Source of the DNA: Gnomoniopsis sp. IMI 355080
Lineage: Eukaryota; Ascomycota; Sordariomycetes; Diaporthales; Gnomoniaceae
Direction: 5' to 3'
DNA length: 64,000 nt
NCBI GenBank assembly: GCA_027946555.1
Contig: JAPEVC010000005.1
Span: forward strand, 278,476-342,475
Below the pieces are notes generated by a model. The model did no database searches, was not told the DNA's origin, and was given only the letters and a program-made list of their open reading frames with translations. Below, one piece after another: positions 25,153-36,227 of the stretch. The first letter of the stretch is position 1; each line of letters begins with the position of its first letter. A program made the position numbers and the translations under genes.

Positions 25153-25634
25153 GACACCCCGAGCACAGGGAAGCACGGTGCAAGTTGTTCACCGAAGAGG
25201 CAAAGACTGGCTTGAACTTTGACGATATGGAGTCAGACGAAGATTATAGTGCCGAAGAGGCGAGGACGTTGCAAGTGATAAATGAAAGTTGTCGCTAGCA
25301 GCGAGTAAATGCTATGTATGCTTGAAGCAAATTACGAACCAGCCATAGTATCTTTCTGTTCCTACGTACAGATAGTGATACGTCTCCAGCAGGATCATTC
25401 ATACCAAATCCACTTCTGTCGCCCTTGCCAGCTCCTGGACGGCCTGCATTCTACTAGATCAGCTCTCGAGCAATCGAGTCATCGAACAAAGGCTAGGATG
25501 TCATATCGTTGATGCGTACAGATAGCCAAAGGATCCCAACAGAGTCGTTCTCGAACAGCTGAAATTTTGTTGACTGCGTTATTGGCATCGCCTTTGCCAA
25601 CATTGAGTTGTGGCCCGCGGTGTCGATCTGGTAT
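25153..25634. other. Convergent spacer
   Basis: 482 bp between the stop codons of the peptidase and the coiled-coil gene. Nothing recognised. Confidence 0.55.
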
Positions 25635-26964
25635 TCACTCGAGGAAGGCAGGCAGCGAATTTGGTATATCTCTGACCACACGACGAACTTCTTCCCAAGT
25701 CAAGGACCGGTTCAGAGCGATGATACGACCCCCAGGATTGCGAGATTTCTTCGCTGATCTGGTCACTTTGTCCGACGGCAGCACTTCAAGAAGGTGCTTC
25801 TGGAACCAGGTGCAAAATTCATCGTCTCCGCTTCTTTCGATGAATTTCCAGATGAAGCTCCTCTGATCCTTTGGCTGCGTGGCGTTGAACGTTGTCTTTG
25901 CAGCATTGTAGTGGGCCTTGATTGCTTCGAACCTTGGATTGAGATCGTCAGAACCATTCAGAATACTGGCTTCGGGTTGATTTTTGACCCCTATAACAGC
26001 CTCGCGAGTGGTGAGTCGTTGAGCATTGGACTTGTCAACTTTGACAGCGTCCTGACGGGTCAAACGTGGCGGCTGCGTAATATACTCGGTTGGATGGGAA
26101 GCAGCATCGTCCTGGAACCTGTCACGGGCGAGACGCTTGGATTCTTCGCCATAGTGAGGGTCGGCCAGGTCCTCGTCGCGATCGTAACCGTGGCGGCGTT
26201 TCCGAAGTTCACGACTGGACTGGGCATGCGGGTCTGGATACAGCTCTTGTCTGGCTTCTTGCATTTCCGGGGAGGTTTGCAAGTCTACAAAGAAATTAGT
26301 CCTAATCCCGCGCCAAATTTGCTCAGGAGACTGTGACGAGGCTCATACCATGAACCACATTGGCCACCTGGTCCATGGATTGTTCGTTGTGCTGTTGACG
26401 GGCATCGAGATCATGTAATTGACTCTGCAGGTCCTTGAGGGCGGCTCGCGTAATGTTATGAAGCTGGCCGATACGATTGCCCAGATCTTGATTGGAAGTG
26501 CGAGTCTTATTCTCCAGGTTGTTGACAACTTTCTCGATGTCGATGTCCAACTTCTCCTCGATAGCGGTGACCTTCTCCATGACGTCCTTCGGCAAGGTTT
26601 GAAACTTTGAATTGGATGTTCTCAGCTCTTCATTGATGCCTTGGAACTTCTGGACAGAAGTTTGCAGCTTCTCGACCGTGCCCTGTAGTTTCTCAGTCTC
26701 ACGGCTGTACTTCTCGTTGGATGCCCTCAGCTTCTCAGTCTCGAGACTATACTTGTGATTAGACGCTCTTAGCTCTTCGGTCTCACGCTGGAGCCTCTCA
26801 ACGATGTTTTTCAGCATTTCAAAAGTGCCTTGCAGCTTCTCTGTGTCTCGAATGTGCTTTTCCACGATGGTGTGTAGTCCTTGTGTGTCCGCTCTGGAAA
26901 GAAAGTCTTGGACGATGGGCAACAACTCCTTGTGCACCTCATTGCGTGGCTCATAGATAGACAT
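25635..26964 (-). CDS. Coiled-coil protein of unknown function
   Basis: Two exons, 26964-26349 and 26284-25635 (donor GTATGA, acceptor GTAG), give about 421 residues. I do not recognise a named family. Residues 40-200 are predicted coiled coil. Within it are three near-identical 14-residue repeats: ETEELRASNHKYSL (61-74), ETEKLRASNEKYSR (75-88) and ETEKLQGTVEKLQT (89-102). A weaker copy DTEKLQGTFEMLKN lies at 40-53. The C-terminal half is basic and charged (about 206-300), followed by a compact segment (about 320-421) with aromatic residues such as RSFIWKFIE and EFCTWFQKHLLEVL, ending RSLTWEEVRRVVRDIPNSL. No transmembrane segment or signal peptide. The C-terminal segment may be a lineage-restricted domain. 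Confidence 0.75.
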
Positions 26965-28327
26965 CTTGAGAGATGGCAGGGGCTATCAACCAGCGTAGGG
27001 ATCTACAATCAACAATATAGCGTCGCTTGAAGATGGAGTCAAGATTGACAGAGAGGTGTGATCAAGGCCACAAATGCAAACGGATCCTGCCCTAGTGTTG
27101 TCCTAGATTTGCCGTAGAGTTAAAGAAGACGGTCTAGCTGTATGATGTTGAAGAAGCCTACAAATGGTCATGAAGGCTGCATCTGCCTTGAAATTAGAGT
27201 GTTACACATAGGGTATGTACTATACTGTGCAGGAAGGTGCGCTTCACGCCCTCCTGCTCCTGCAACACACAGGGTCAGCATGGCAATGCTGATGGGGAAC
27301 TTGGGGTCCGAATTTCCTGCAAACGCCCACCTTCCGATTTCTGAGGCACATCAGCACATTTACACTCAAGTTTGTCCTCACTGTCACTGCACGTCGACTC
27401 ATTGATTGCCAACTTCGCCGTCCATCCAAGCAAGGCCCAGCTGACGCATTTGCCTGCTTCATACTTTCGAAAGTGCCGTACACACAGACAAGATTTACAA
27501 GAGACTTTAAATCCCAACGCACGCAGGTTCTAGCATGCGGACGAGATAAGGTAGAATTTTCGTTGGGGTTGCTACTTTCACATGATTACATCGAACACCA
27601 ACTAGCGACGTCAAACAGAGTTGGCCGCTTACTCAGCCCTCCCACATGCCACTAAACGTCTAGCCTACTTTCTACTTAAAGGTCTCTTCCACATCCCCAA
27701 AACTTTTATAAAGCCTTTCACCCAACTAGCTCCCAAAAGTCGGTTTGGCAGCCATGCCTCAAATTAGCATCATGACGTCTCGGATGCACATGCGACAACC
27801 CAGACTCTGGTCTCTACGCGCCATGCCGGCCTCGACGCTCTCCCCAGCACAGCCGCGGCTGCATCAAAACTCGCGGCTGGGTAACTTGGCCGTGCCCTAC
27901 CGTCATCACGACAATCACCTCGCAACGTTGCTGCTGTCAATATCCATAAAAATATGACCGAATCTCACGATGCCCTGATTGGAGCATGAAGACCGGCACG
28001 CTGCCATGCAAACAACCGTTAGATTTGGCAATGCTGGGCCTCATCAGTCCAGACACGTCACATGCTTTGTATAACACTGATGTCATCAACAGTAGTCGTG
28101 ACAGCGACTAGCCTGGCTCAGAGGTGTCATTCTCTGCTTCTCCCTCACGCCATCTGGTCGCACACTGGGCAGTCCGTTTGCCTTGTCATCGCAGCCTCGT
28201 CCTGGGGAGGACGTTAAAAGCCCCAACCGGCGGTCGCTACACGGCAGTGACTGCAATGTCCTGGGCATGACATAAAAACAGACCCAACGTTGCTAGCTTC
28301 AAAATTGCTGGCAACGTACACTGGAAC
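26965..28327. other. Spacer upstream of coiled-coil gene
   Basis: 1.36 kb without a firm gene. A cysteine-rich open frame (27275-27517, minus, 80 codons, eight Cys) is noted in the findings but has no clear start context. Confidence 0.5.
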
Positions 28328-28609
28328 ATGTCCATCATGGGAGGTCTGGCACGATCACGTTTGCGGAGCATCTGCACAGACACCTTGGTAAGCACACCAC
28401 CCCTTGTTGCGCATTTGCCCTCCTAACGTTCACACCAGGACATGGCATCTGGGAAGTGGTACTTCTTACCCGAAGGCCACTATTGGCAAGAGACCAAAAT
28501 CTTGAAGCATGAGTTCCAGCCTTACAACTCATCGGAAGCTTCAATCACGGCGCGCTGGTATGGCCGAATCATCTGGCAGTCTTTGCAACTTTCAAGTGAC
28601 TGGTACTGA
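28328..28609 (+). CDS. Possible small two-exon gene or relic (76 aa)
   Basis: Exons 28328-28387 and 28439-28609 are in frame across a 51-nt intron with a textbook fungal layout: GTAAGC donor, CTAAC branch site at 28423-28427, CAG acceptor. The product has many aromatic residues (KWYFLPEGHYWQ, SSDWY at the end). I recognise no family. It overlaps the proposed first exon of the next entry in another frame, so at most one of the two models is right here, or both are parts of one decayed gene. No signal peptide. Confidence 0.25.
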
Positions 28610-29447
28610 CGAAGCGTCACCTCTCCAATGTACGTGTTCCGCCACATACAACGACCCCCCCCTCCTTACGACCTCTACTGACATTTGAATATAGAATGGG
28701 TCTTTAGTACCTCTTACTTCCCAAAGAAACTGGCGTTGAGAACTCCCCCGGTATACCTGCGGGTAGGATGATCTAGAAAATGCATTTCTTGTTCTTGGGC
28801 GAAGATATCCGAACGGAATGCACCATCCCTTTCTTTGACACCAACTACGCGTGCAAAATAGCATGGTCTGGAAAGGGACTATATAGAGTCACTTGAAAAC
28901 AAATAATCGAGTGAGCGAAGTCCTCTTTCGTCTGTGGCACAGGACGATGCGGAGAGGTGCATTACCCGTGTAAACACTATTTGAACACCAGCTGGTGGCG
29001 CTTCCGCTCCGCTGGTGTTGCTTACAAGGTTTATGTGACCCTACATCGAATTTCGAATAGGAAAGAAGACCGGGGTGTGGACATATGCAGTCTACATTCA
29101 CGGTTTACAAAATCACGGACCGGACTCCAAAAGATAGGGAGCAACCGTTGTTCCGTGGGAAATTATCAAGTGGATCCCCTCTGAAGGAGATAAGCGCGAT
29201 AGAAAGGGAACTCGCCGAGCTCTTTGCTCTACGACAAAAAAGGGCAGCAGAGCAATTGCCAGGGTGGTTCTACTTGGCTCCGGAGCCAGCGACTGGGGTG
29301 AGACCCAGGGTGAGTATATTTCTCGATTAGTCCAACCACGTGCAATCTTCCACTGACGGACCTCCTTAGGGGATATTACCTTCCGCTTGCCATAAGCGTC
29401 TGCGCTCCCCGTGTAGCCGGTCGAATGCGGAAGGCGGAAACACTTGA
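28560..29447 (+). CDS. Unidentified multi-exon gene or gene relic
   Basis: Several short open segments are separated by sequences that look like introns. Exon candidates: 28560-28629 (MAESSGSLCNFQ), 28697-28762 (WVFSTSYFPKKLALR), 28943-29028 (CGEVHYPCKHYLN, SWWRFRSAGVAYK), 29091-29309 (FTVYKITDRTPKDRE, ELAELFALRQKRAAEQ, LPGWFYLAPEP) and 29370-29447 (to TGA). The intron 29310-29369 is canonical (GTGAGT, CTGAC at 29353, TTAG), as is 28630-28694 (GTACGT, CTGAC, ATAG). The last three exons join in frame to about 126 codons. The second join gives a TAA, and no joint links 28762 to 28943 convincingly. Either I have the 5' exons wrong or the gene is decaying. I do not recognise the product; it has several Cys/His/Trp residues. 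Confidence 0.3.
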
Positions 29448-30318
29448 TAAGGGTTGGTTTGGAACCAACGAGCCTGGGCTGGTCGCGTCTCCCGAGGATA
29501 GCGAGCGTCACGACGCGCTACCTCAGAAAGGCTCACCTATTCGATAACTGATTCGGCGAAGAGGATTTGCAGACTCGGAACTCACGAGTCTGGGGGATTT
29601 GACAAGGGGGGAACTCGGGTGTGGGATTTTAGTTCAAGTGGGCTGACGATATGAAGCCTTCCCAAGTGACATGTAGTTGGACATTTTGAATTCAAGCTAG
29701 ACATTGTCCCCCAAAATCTTGCTCAACCTTGCTTCGTGATACATGCAGGAGTATGTGTAGAGAGCAGCACGGACGAAATGAGCGTCACCCTTATAGGGAC
29801 TTTTGCAGCAGGCTTCGATGGCAAATGAACGTAGGGGCAAGGCAAAGATCATTATCTTGGAAAGGCCTCGAGCGTGGTGCCTTCGTGAAAAGCATGGTCA
29901 GCAAATGCGACGCAGGAAGCTCGAATGATGACCATGTCTATAGAGTCATCTACAATCATTATTGAATGCCCCCCTCTTGCATTAAGCTTCACTCGATTCA
30001 CAAATGCTGCATACGCCCAGGGACACAAAAGAGGAAACATTTTTCCGCCAGAAAAGATGGTTGGATTGGATCGTCTTCCGGAATGCCTTTTAAACGAAAG
30101 TGTGAAGTGTAAGATGGTATCATAAAAAAGGAGAACAAAGACAAGTAAAAAACAGCCCCTATGCTAGCCCAAGGGAACTAATCCAGCTCCGATGCGTGAT
30201 ATCCATCCAAAACCTGCTCTCTGAACGCCGTATAAATGCTTGTATGTGCCGTGTGGTATGCAACTTCTCCCATATGGTCCATTTTTGATCACCACTCCCC
30301 CTTTTGAGCTCCATCTCT
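29448..30318. other. Spacer, 3' side of fucosyltransferase-like gene
   Basis: 871 bp. No gene recognised. Confidence 0.5.
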
Positions 30319-32361
30319 TCACCACGTGAAACCATTCCATCCAAACCCTCCGTCAACATTCTTCCACTCGCCCCGCCCAAAAGCCCTCTCCTCACCCATC
30401 ATCACCGCCAAGATCCGACAGCCCATGGCGCTCACCGCACACACCACACCGCCACCCTCCGTCATGGCTGATAGCGCCGCAAGGTCCATCAGGTACGCGC
30501 GCCCCACGAGGCTGCGCAGGCGGATCGTCTCGGCACTGGGTGGTGGGGGCATGACAACACTGTGCGCGTCCGCCCCGGGCCCCGCCGGTGCTGCTGCTGG
30601 CGACGTCGCGGATATGGCGGTGCGCGACGGCCTGCCTAGGTTCCAAAACATGGCTGCAAAGAAGCCTCCTTCCCACCCAAACGTCTCGTCGGTGAACTTG
30701 TGCATGACGTTCTTGGGCTGCTTCTGTTGTGCCTCGCCGCCCACCTCCTCTTTGCCCGCGAGCCGGATGAGCTCCTGTGCGCGCACGGTCGGCAGACCCG
30801 AGGCCGTGAACTCGGCCGCGTCGTACACGAGCGGGTCGTCACTCGCCACGACGAGGAAGCTCTTTTGCCGAGCTATAGTGTGGTCGTCGTCGTTGTTATC
30901 GTTGGGGTGGTTGCCATTGTCTTGCTCTTGCTGCTGCAAGCTGGCGTTGAGGAGCTCGCGCGCGGCGTCCACGTACTCGGTCAGCGGGATGTAGCTGTCA
31001 GCGTATTGGAACTCGAGCGGGTGGCGATCGCCGTGGCGTACGTGCACGCCGACCATGCGCCCGTTGTGCGCCGCGCCGTCGACCGCATACGTCTTGATCT
31101 TGTGCTCGTGCGCGCGGTTGAAGACGTATTCACGGTCTTGGGCGGTTAGCTTGAACAGCGCGTCATAGCCCTGGCGGGCAAGCGCGTACAGCTCGCGCTG
31201 GCCGGGCCGGTGCTGCAGGGTCTGCGCAGCGGGACCCTCGGCGTAGATGTCGTCGGCGTCGATGTGCCCGCCAAAGAGATCGCGGGCATTGGCGGCGGTC
31301 GAGATGACGAGGTGGCGCGCTTGCCGCGGACAGGGGAGCATCTCGTGGCGCGGCGGCGGCCGGCAGCTGGGCACGGGTGGCTTCTCGAACATGGAGGCGT
31401 AGGCGCCGTACGCCCAGCGGGCGTCCTCGATGAAGAAGGCCCGGCCTTCGCGCTTCGCGAGCCCATACGCCATCCACAGCGCCATGAGCGTCTTGCCCAA
31501 CCCGGCATCGTCAGACTCGAGGACAAAGGTGAGTGACGACGTGCAGACCGTCTTGTCGGCGAGGCTGTTGCCGTCCACGCCCAGCAGCGCCCCGCCACGG
31601 CCCGACGACGAGCCTTTGCTGCTCCGGTCGCCGGGGAGGAAGCCTTGGCGCTCGGCGTCGCGGACGTCGAGGAAATACCTGTCATGGTCCTGTGAGGAAG
31701 TCGCGGAGGCGCCTCCAGCGCCGCCGCCAGCGCCGAGTAGGGTGATTTGGTCGATGGCTGCTGTCATGGGGCTGTGCGAGTGCATCCCCCTAACGCGCGA
31801 CGAGACCTCCCTGCACTTGGCGCACATGTCGGCGTACTCCCGGGGCGCCAGTGGGAACGCGTAGGTTGGAGGAATGGACACGGTCCACTTTGCTCGTCCT
31901 CGCCTGTCCGTCACCACGATAGGGGTCGGAAAGTCCGGTAGGTTGTCCTGCCCTACCATCTCGTACTCCTGGTCGTCCTCGCCGTTCCGTACGCCTCCCC
32001 AACCACCGAGCATGTCGGGCACGCTGACCGGCCCGCCGTGCTGTCGTATTGATTTGCCTGCTAGGTAAAAGAGTAGTATGAGGGCCGAGAGCCAGAGGAA
32101 GCAACGAATCACGCGGCTCGGGCGAGGCGTGTTGGAAGGCTTCCGGCGCATTCGCGGAGCTTGTTGGGGGAGTGGTAGCCCCGGAGACGGTGGAGGTGAA
32201 TAGAAGGCAAGGTGATCGAAGCCAAAGCGCGCAGAAGAGGAAGATAATGGGCCTTTGTCAGCGACATTGTAGGAGGCGGCTCGCCGCAGGTTGATGCGCG
32301 GCGGGGATACCATCATTTTTGAGGCCCCGTGTTGGGTGACTGATATTGTGGGAGGAACCAT
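30319..32361 (-). CDS. Type II membrane protein, fucosyltransferase-like (GT23/NodZ-like)
   Basis: Single exon of 680 residues. The architecture is that of a Golgi glycosyltransferase: a basic cytoplasmic tail (1-83), one membrane segment at about 84-102 (VIRCFLWLSALILLFYLAG), a stem, and a lumenal domain. The lumenal part contains LALKREGRAFFIEDARWAYG-type sequence (here LAKREGRAFFIEDARWAYG) followed by a Pro/Cys-rich stretch, and GVHVRHGDRHP at about 438-447. HxRxGD matches the donor-binding motif of alpha-1,6-fucosyltransferases and NodZ. C-terminal WEGGFFAAMFWNLG also fits that fold. Family assignment rests on these motifs; the sugar and acceptor are unknown, and some fungi keep such proteins without proven core fucosylation. 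GC is clearly higher than in the flanking spacers. No intron is needed. Confidence 0.78.
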   Translation of the reverse strand: MVPPTISVTQHGASKMMVSPPRINLRRAASYNVADKGPLSSSSARFGFDHLAFYSPPPSPGLPLPQQAPRMRRKPSNTPRPSRVIRCFLWLSALILLFYLAGKSIRQHGGPVSVPDMLGGWGGVRNGEDDQEYEMVGQDNLPDFPTPIVVTDRRGRAKWTVSIPPTYAFPLAPREYADMCAKCREVSSRVRGMHSHSPMTAAIDQITLLGAGGGAGGASATSSQDHDRYFLDVRDAERQGFLPGDRSSKGSSSGRGGALLGVDGNSLADKTVCTSSLTFVLESDDAGLGKTLMALWMAYGLAKREGRAFFIEDARWAYGAYASMFEKPPVPSCRPPPRHEMLPCPRQARHLVISTAANARDLFGGHIDADDIYAEGPAAQTLQHRPGQRELYALARQGYDALFKLTAQDREYVFNRAHEHKIKTYAVDGAAHNGRMVGVHVRHGDRHPLEFQYADSYIPLTEYVDAARELLNASLQQQEQDNGNHPNDNNDDDHTIARQKSFLVVASDDPLVYDAAEFTASGLPTVRAQELIRLAGKEEVGGEAQQKQPKNVMHKFTDETFGWEGGFFAAMFWNLGRPSRTAISATSPAAAPAGPGADAHSVVMPPPPSAETIRLRSLVGRAYLMDLAALSAMTEGGGVVCAVSAMGCRILAVMMGEERAFGRGEWKNVDGGFGWNGFTW

Positions 32362-35300
32362 GGTTTATGAGAGAGGGACGGTTGCTGCGATGGCGGAGCC
32401 CTATATTTTGGGGGAGGGGCCACCAGGCCACCAAAGAAGATGACAAACAAGGGCAGTTCCCTTTCTGGTAAAATGGAGATCGTCTTGAGATCGTCGTTTG
32501 TACCGTATGTCACCGGTCCACAGGATGAAGGCGGATCCCACCAGGCGCCCGCGAACCGAAGAGGAGAAGGAGTGCAAGAAGGGAAAAACGACCTTGTAGA
32601 TACGAAATGAAGCCCGGAGAAAATCGAGTGGAGAGAAATGAAAACAATCAAACAGAAGAAAGTAAGTGCCTCAATCCAGCAGCATGAAGAAGAAAGGTAC
32701 CAGAGGGGAACGAGGTGTCCTGACGATCGTTGGCCCTCAAGGTGGCGATGCACAGAGAAACGGTGCTTGGCTCCGAGTCACGTCAACGAGCGGGCCAGCC
32801 GTAAAAAGAGTTGAAATTCCAAAAGAATCAATGTCATTAGGCAAGGTGGCTTGGCAGGCCGTAAAAGTAGCTCCTGAGTATCCACCGAACCGCAGTCTCG
32901 GAGAAAAAGAGGGGAGGCAAGAAAGAGACAGAGAGAGAGCGAGATGGGATGAAAAGACGCGTACTGAGGAGGAGAGGGGGAGGATGGCAGAATGGGGCGA
33001 TCACACTTCAGGGATATCCGGAACGGTTGGCCGAATTAGCGAGACCAAGACGAAGCAATGGATCTCTTTTGGTGCAAAGCGCGCCCTGCGCATTCCAACT
33101 AAACGACTCGTGAATGGATCTTGGCCTCTTGGAAAGGTTTGTGTTTTTTTGTTTGTTTTTTTCAACCAACAAAACAGCGGGCAACGCCGAGGGGTAAGGG
33201 TAAGGCGAAGGTGAAGCTGAAGGCGAAGTTGAAGGCGGCGGGGCTGCGTACCAAGAGGAGAGTCGCAATTTTATCTGCTACCTCGTTGGAATATAGGGAT
33301 ATCCACCGTTTGCTGGGGTTTGTTGTCAAGCTTATGCCATTTAAGCAAGCCAGAGTGTTTCGAGTGGCCAAAAAGAGGACTGGACCCTTGCCTATTTGAT
33401 TTCCTACTGCGTGTACCTAGCCAAGTATCGTGTATCGTGGGTCGTGGGTCGTGGGGACTCGAGTATTGGACTGTGGGTTTGTTCGGTGATTTGAGTACTT
33501 GTATGATTCCATTAGTACGGTCCGTACATAGTACAAAATGGTAGATGAAACGGGCAAACACATAGCGGCCGGGGCTAGTCAACTGCCATCAAGACAGTAG
33601 TGTGTGTCAATCAAATGTCAACGTACGGAGTATAAAGGTAAAACGTTTGAGATCGGCGACAGGGGTATTTCTGGCAGGCTGAGTAAGCAGCAAAAAAACA
33701 AACGGCAAAATTCGGCAGACCATTGGTGTGTGTCATGGCCGTCCTGTCCTGACTGGCAGCTCCTGTTTCACGATGTTTGCAGTTGATGCTGGCCCCAGAT
33801 ACGTCCGTTAAAAGCTATGCCACAGAATCATCTTGTGTTCTCACTTTTACATCCGCACCAACTACCGCACGTACATAATTGTACTAAGGGAGGGGAGAGA
33901 GATCATCGTCTCTCTCTCCTGAAAATCCATGAGCCAAGTGGTACGTGGCTGGCATAAAAAGCTTTGAATTAATGAGAATTATAAGACAGTTTGCTATATG
34001 TCTGCTGATCATGCTCATACCCCCTTCCCTTTGCGATTGATTGGCCGGGAAGCGCACCAGTAGCAGTCCTCACTACTCCGTACATTGCAAGTAGCTGCGC
34101 TACGGAATAGAAGGAAGGGATGCCATTCAGGCTGATCATCATTGCCAGTCAATGTTCTGTGTGTTTTGTACCTGCCTAGTACTGCACTAGAGTCTATCCC
34201 ACCTACCAGGTGCAGTAAAGGTCCAGGCAAGGAAGGCACCAGTGGGCACTTGGAATGGAGCAACGTCTCTCTCCCATGGCACTTTAGCCCCATGTCGCTC
34301 GCTCCTGAAACGGGACAAGGGTGACAAAGGCGTGACGTAGCCAATCACCACCCGGAGCTGTCACACACAGACTCAGCTTCCCTAATAAGCGTCTCTCTCA
34401 TCCGCCCGCCTGGCACGAACTACCAGGTCGCTCCCGAGGGTCACAAAAGACCCGCTTTTCTTTCGGGCACATCATGAGAGCCCAGCTCCTATTATACCAA
34501 AAGTACACACCATGTTTGCCTGGCTAGCTAACACTTTGCGCAGCCAAGACATAAAATCACAACTTGGCAGCATAAACCCAGACTCGCAAGTCATTCCACC
34601 TGACGCGCACTGCACTTTTGGCAACGTCACCCGCCGCGGGCCATGTGCTGTTGATGATAATAATAATGATGTGCCGCAATAACAGAAATTTTTGCTTTAT
34701 CATCTTGTTTGGTCTTGACAGCAAATAGAGTAGGATGTCCACTCCAACGTATCACCCACTACTTCAGCCCAATTCATTTCTCACACATACTCAAGCAGCG
34801 CCTGGGTTGGAAATAGGCTCCCATCTCTCTCGGCACAAATCTTATATCATTGCCGCGCCGGCCCAATAAATGAATCTCTTGAAACTTGACTATCCCATCC
34901 TGCTACTGCTCAGACCAAGCCACCGCCAGCCATTCAATGTCCCAGCCGTCTGTCTACGTTGCTACGCAAACAACCGAGCAAACAAACAAAATGAATGCAG
35001 ACGCTCGTAAACCCCTTCCCCAATTCCAATATATCTTCAGTAAGAATTGTGAGACAGAAAGCCAACACAGCCCGGCAATTAGAATATGTTGGGCCACCAA
35101 AGTAGTAGGCAGTTGGCGGTAGCTTTGCGGCCGTAGTAAATGGGGTGAAAGGGGGGGGGGGCAGCGGTAGACGGACGTCGCAGGGGCATGACCTATCTCA
35201 CTCTTGCTTCTTCTTAATGTATTGGCCATATTCGAAAGTCATTTGAAATTAAGAATCACTAAATAGCGCGGCACGTCGTATGATCTCAGCGTGCCCGGAG

Positions 35301-36227
35301 CCAGAAGTCTTGTGCATATGTGTATGTACAGCACATTCTTGGACGTACGTGTCAATGAGCACATTCTGTGCTCAAGTGCTGGTGATATTGATCCATCTGC
35401 CTTGACTTGTGAGACTCGAGAGGCACCGGCTGCTCGCATCATGCCCACTTCATATTCGGCCGGCTTCGTACAGCCACTCCATCGGCTTCACGCTCATCAA
35501 TACGCGTGGCTTGCTGTCACAAAGACACAACAGCCCATCACTTTCGCACACATCGAATATCGTTTCAAACCATGCCATTCATCTAGTCGTAGGAGTAATA
35601 GGTATACACATATATATACCAGTAAAGCATCGCTCGCTCTCCAGAGTCTCCCGGCATCTTTGCCAATACCCCATTACTGACAAGCAGCCCAGCAGCCCTG
35701 TTCTGTCTGTGCTGCAACCAAACGTGCCCTCGCACGGAACAACAATGCTGTCATTCCAATGATGAAGGCTCCTGTGTCCTTACACATCACTTTTGGTAGT
35801 CCGAACCCCGTGAAATATGTTTCACTCATCACTCTATAATACAGAAGAGAGATGACGACATGAGTGGAAATGCCGTCCGTCTTCTCGCAACAAAAGGAAT
35901 TTCGGGTATAATGAGAAGCAGCACAAAACAAAAGCAGCAATACCAGGCCAAGCGATCACAAACGGCCAGAATGAACTTGCCAGTTCCCAAAACGCCGATC
36001 AATCAAACCCCATCCTTTCCTTTCCTCAGGAACAAGCCGCACACCTTGCTGGAGACATCAAATCGCCATCATCGAACAATATGGTCTCCTCCATCCCCAT
36101 TCGAAATCCCGGGCAAAGAGAAGATTGACAGTCTGGATTGTCCGTTGTCTCTCTTAGCAGTTGAACCCCACGAGCTGCGGAGCGAGCTTCTTCCCTTGCC
36201 CAATATTCGTCGAAAATTATTAATGCT
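32362..36227. other. 3.9-kb spacer between fucosyltransferase-like and kinesin genes
   Basis: No gene recognised. It contains a hexamer-type GAAG/GTAAGG repeat (33192-33240), a GTCGTGG heptamer tract near 33437-33463, and a 12-base G-run near 35150-35161. The longest open frames (122-182 codons) are low-complexity or resemble nothing known. The left end is the promoter side of the membrane protein, the right end the kinesin 3' flank. Confidence 0.5.
33192..33240 (+). repeat. Imperfect hexamer repeat (GGTAAG/GCGAAG/GTGAAG)
   Basis: About eight units: GGTAAG, GGTAAG, GCGAAG, GTGAAG, CTGAAG, GCGAAG, TTGAAG, GCGGCG. In one frame it reads as Lys/Ala/Gly-rich sequence within a 92-codon open frame (33121-33399), which I regard as chance. 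Confidence 0.7.

Noticed and set aside
30326..31864. Several plus-strand frames of 90-220 codons
   Set aside because: Antisense to the GC-rich fucosyltransferase-like gene.
33121..33399. 92-codon Lys-rich frame
   Set aside because: Its only pattern comes from the hexamer repeat.
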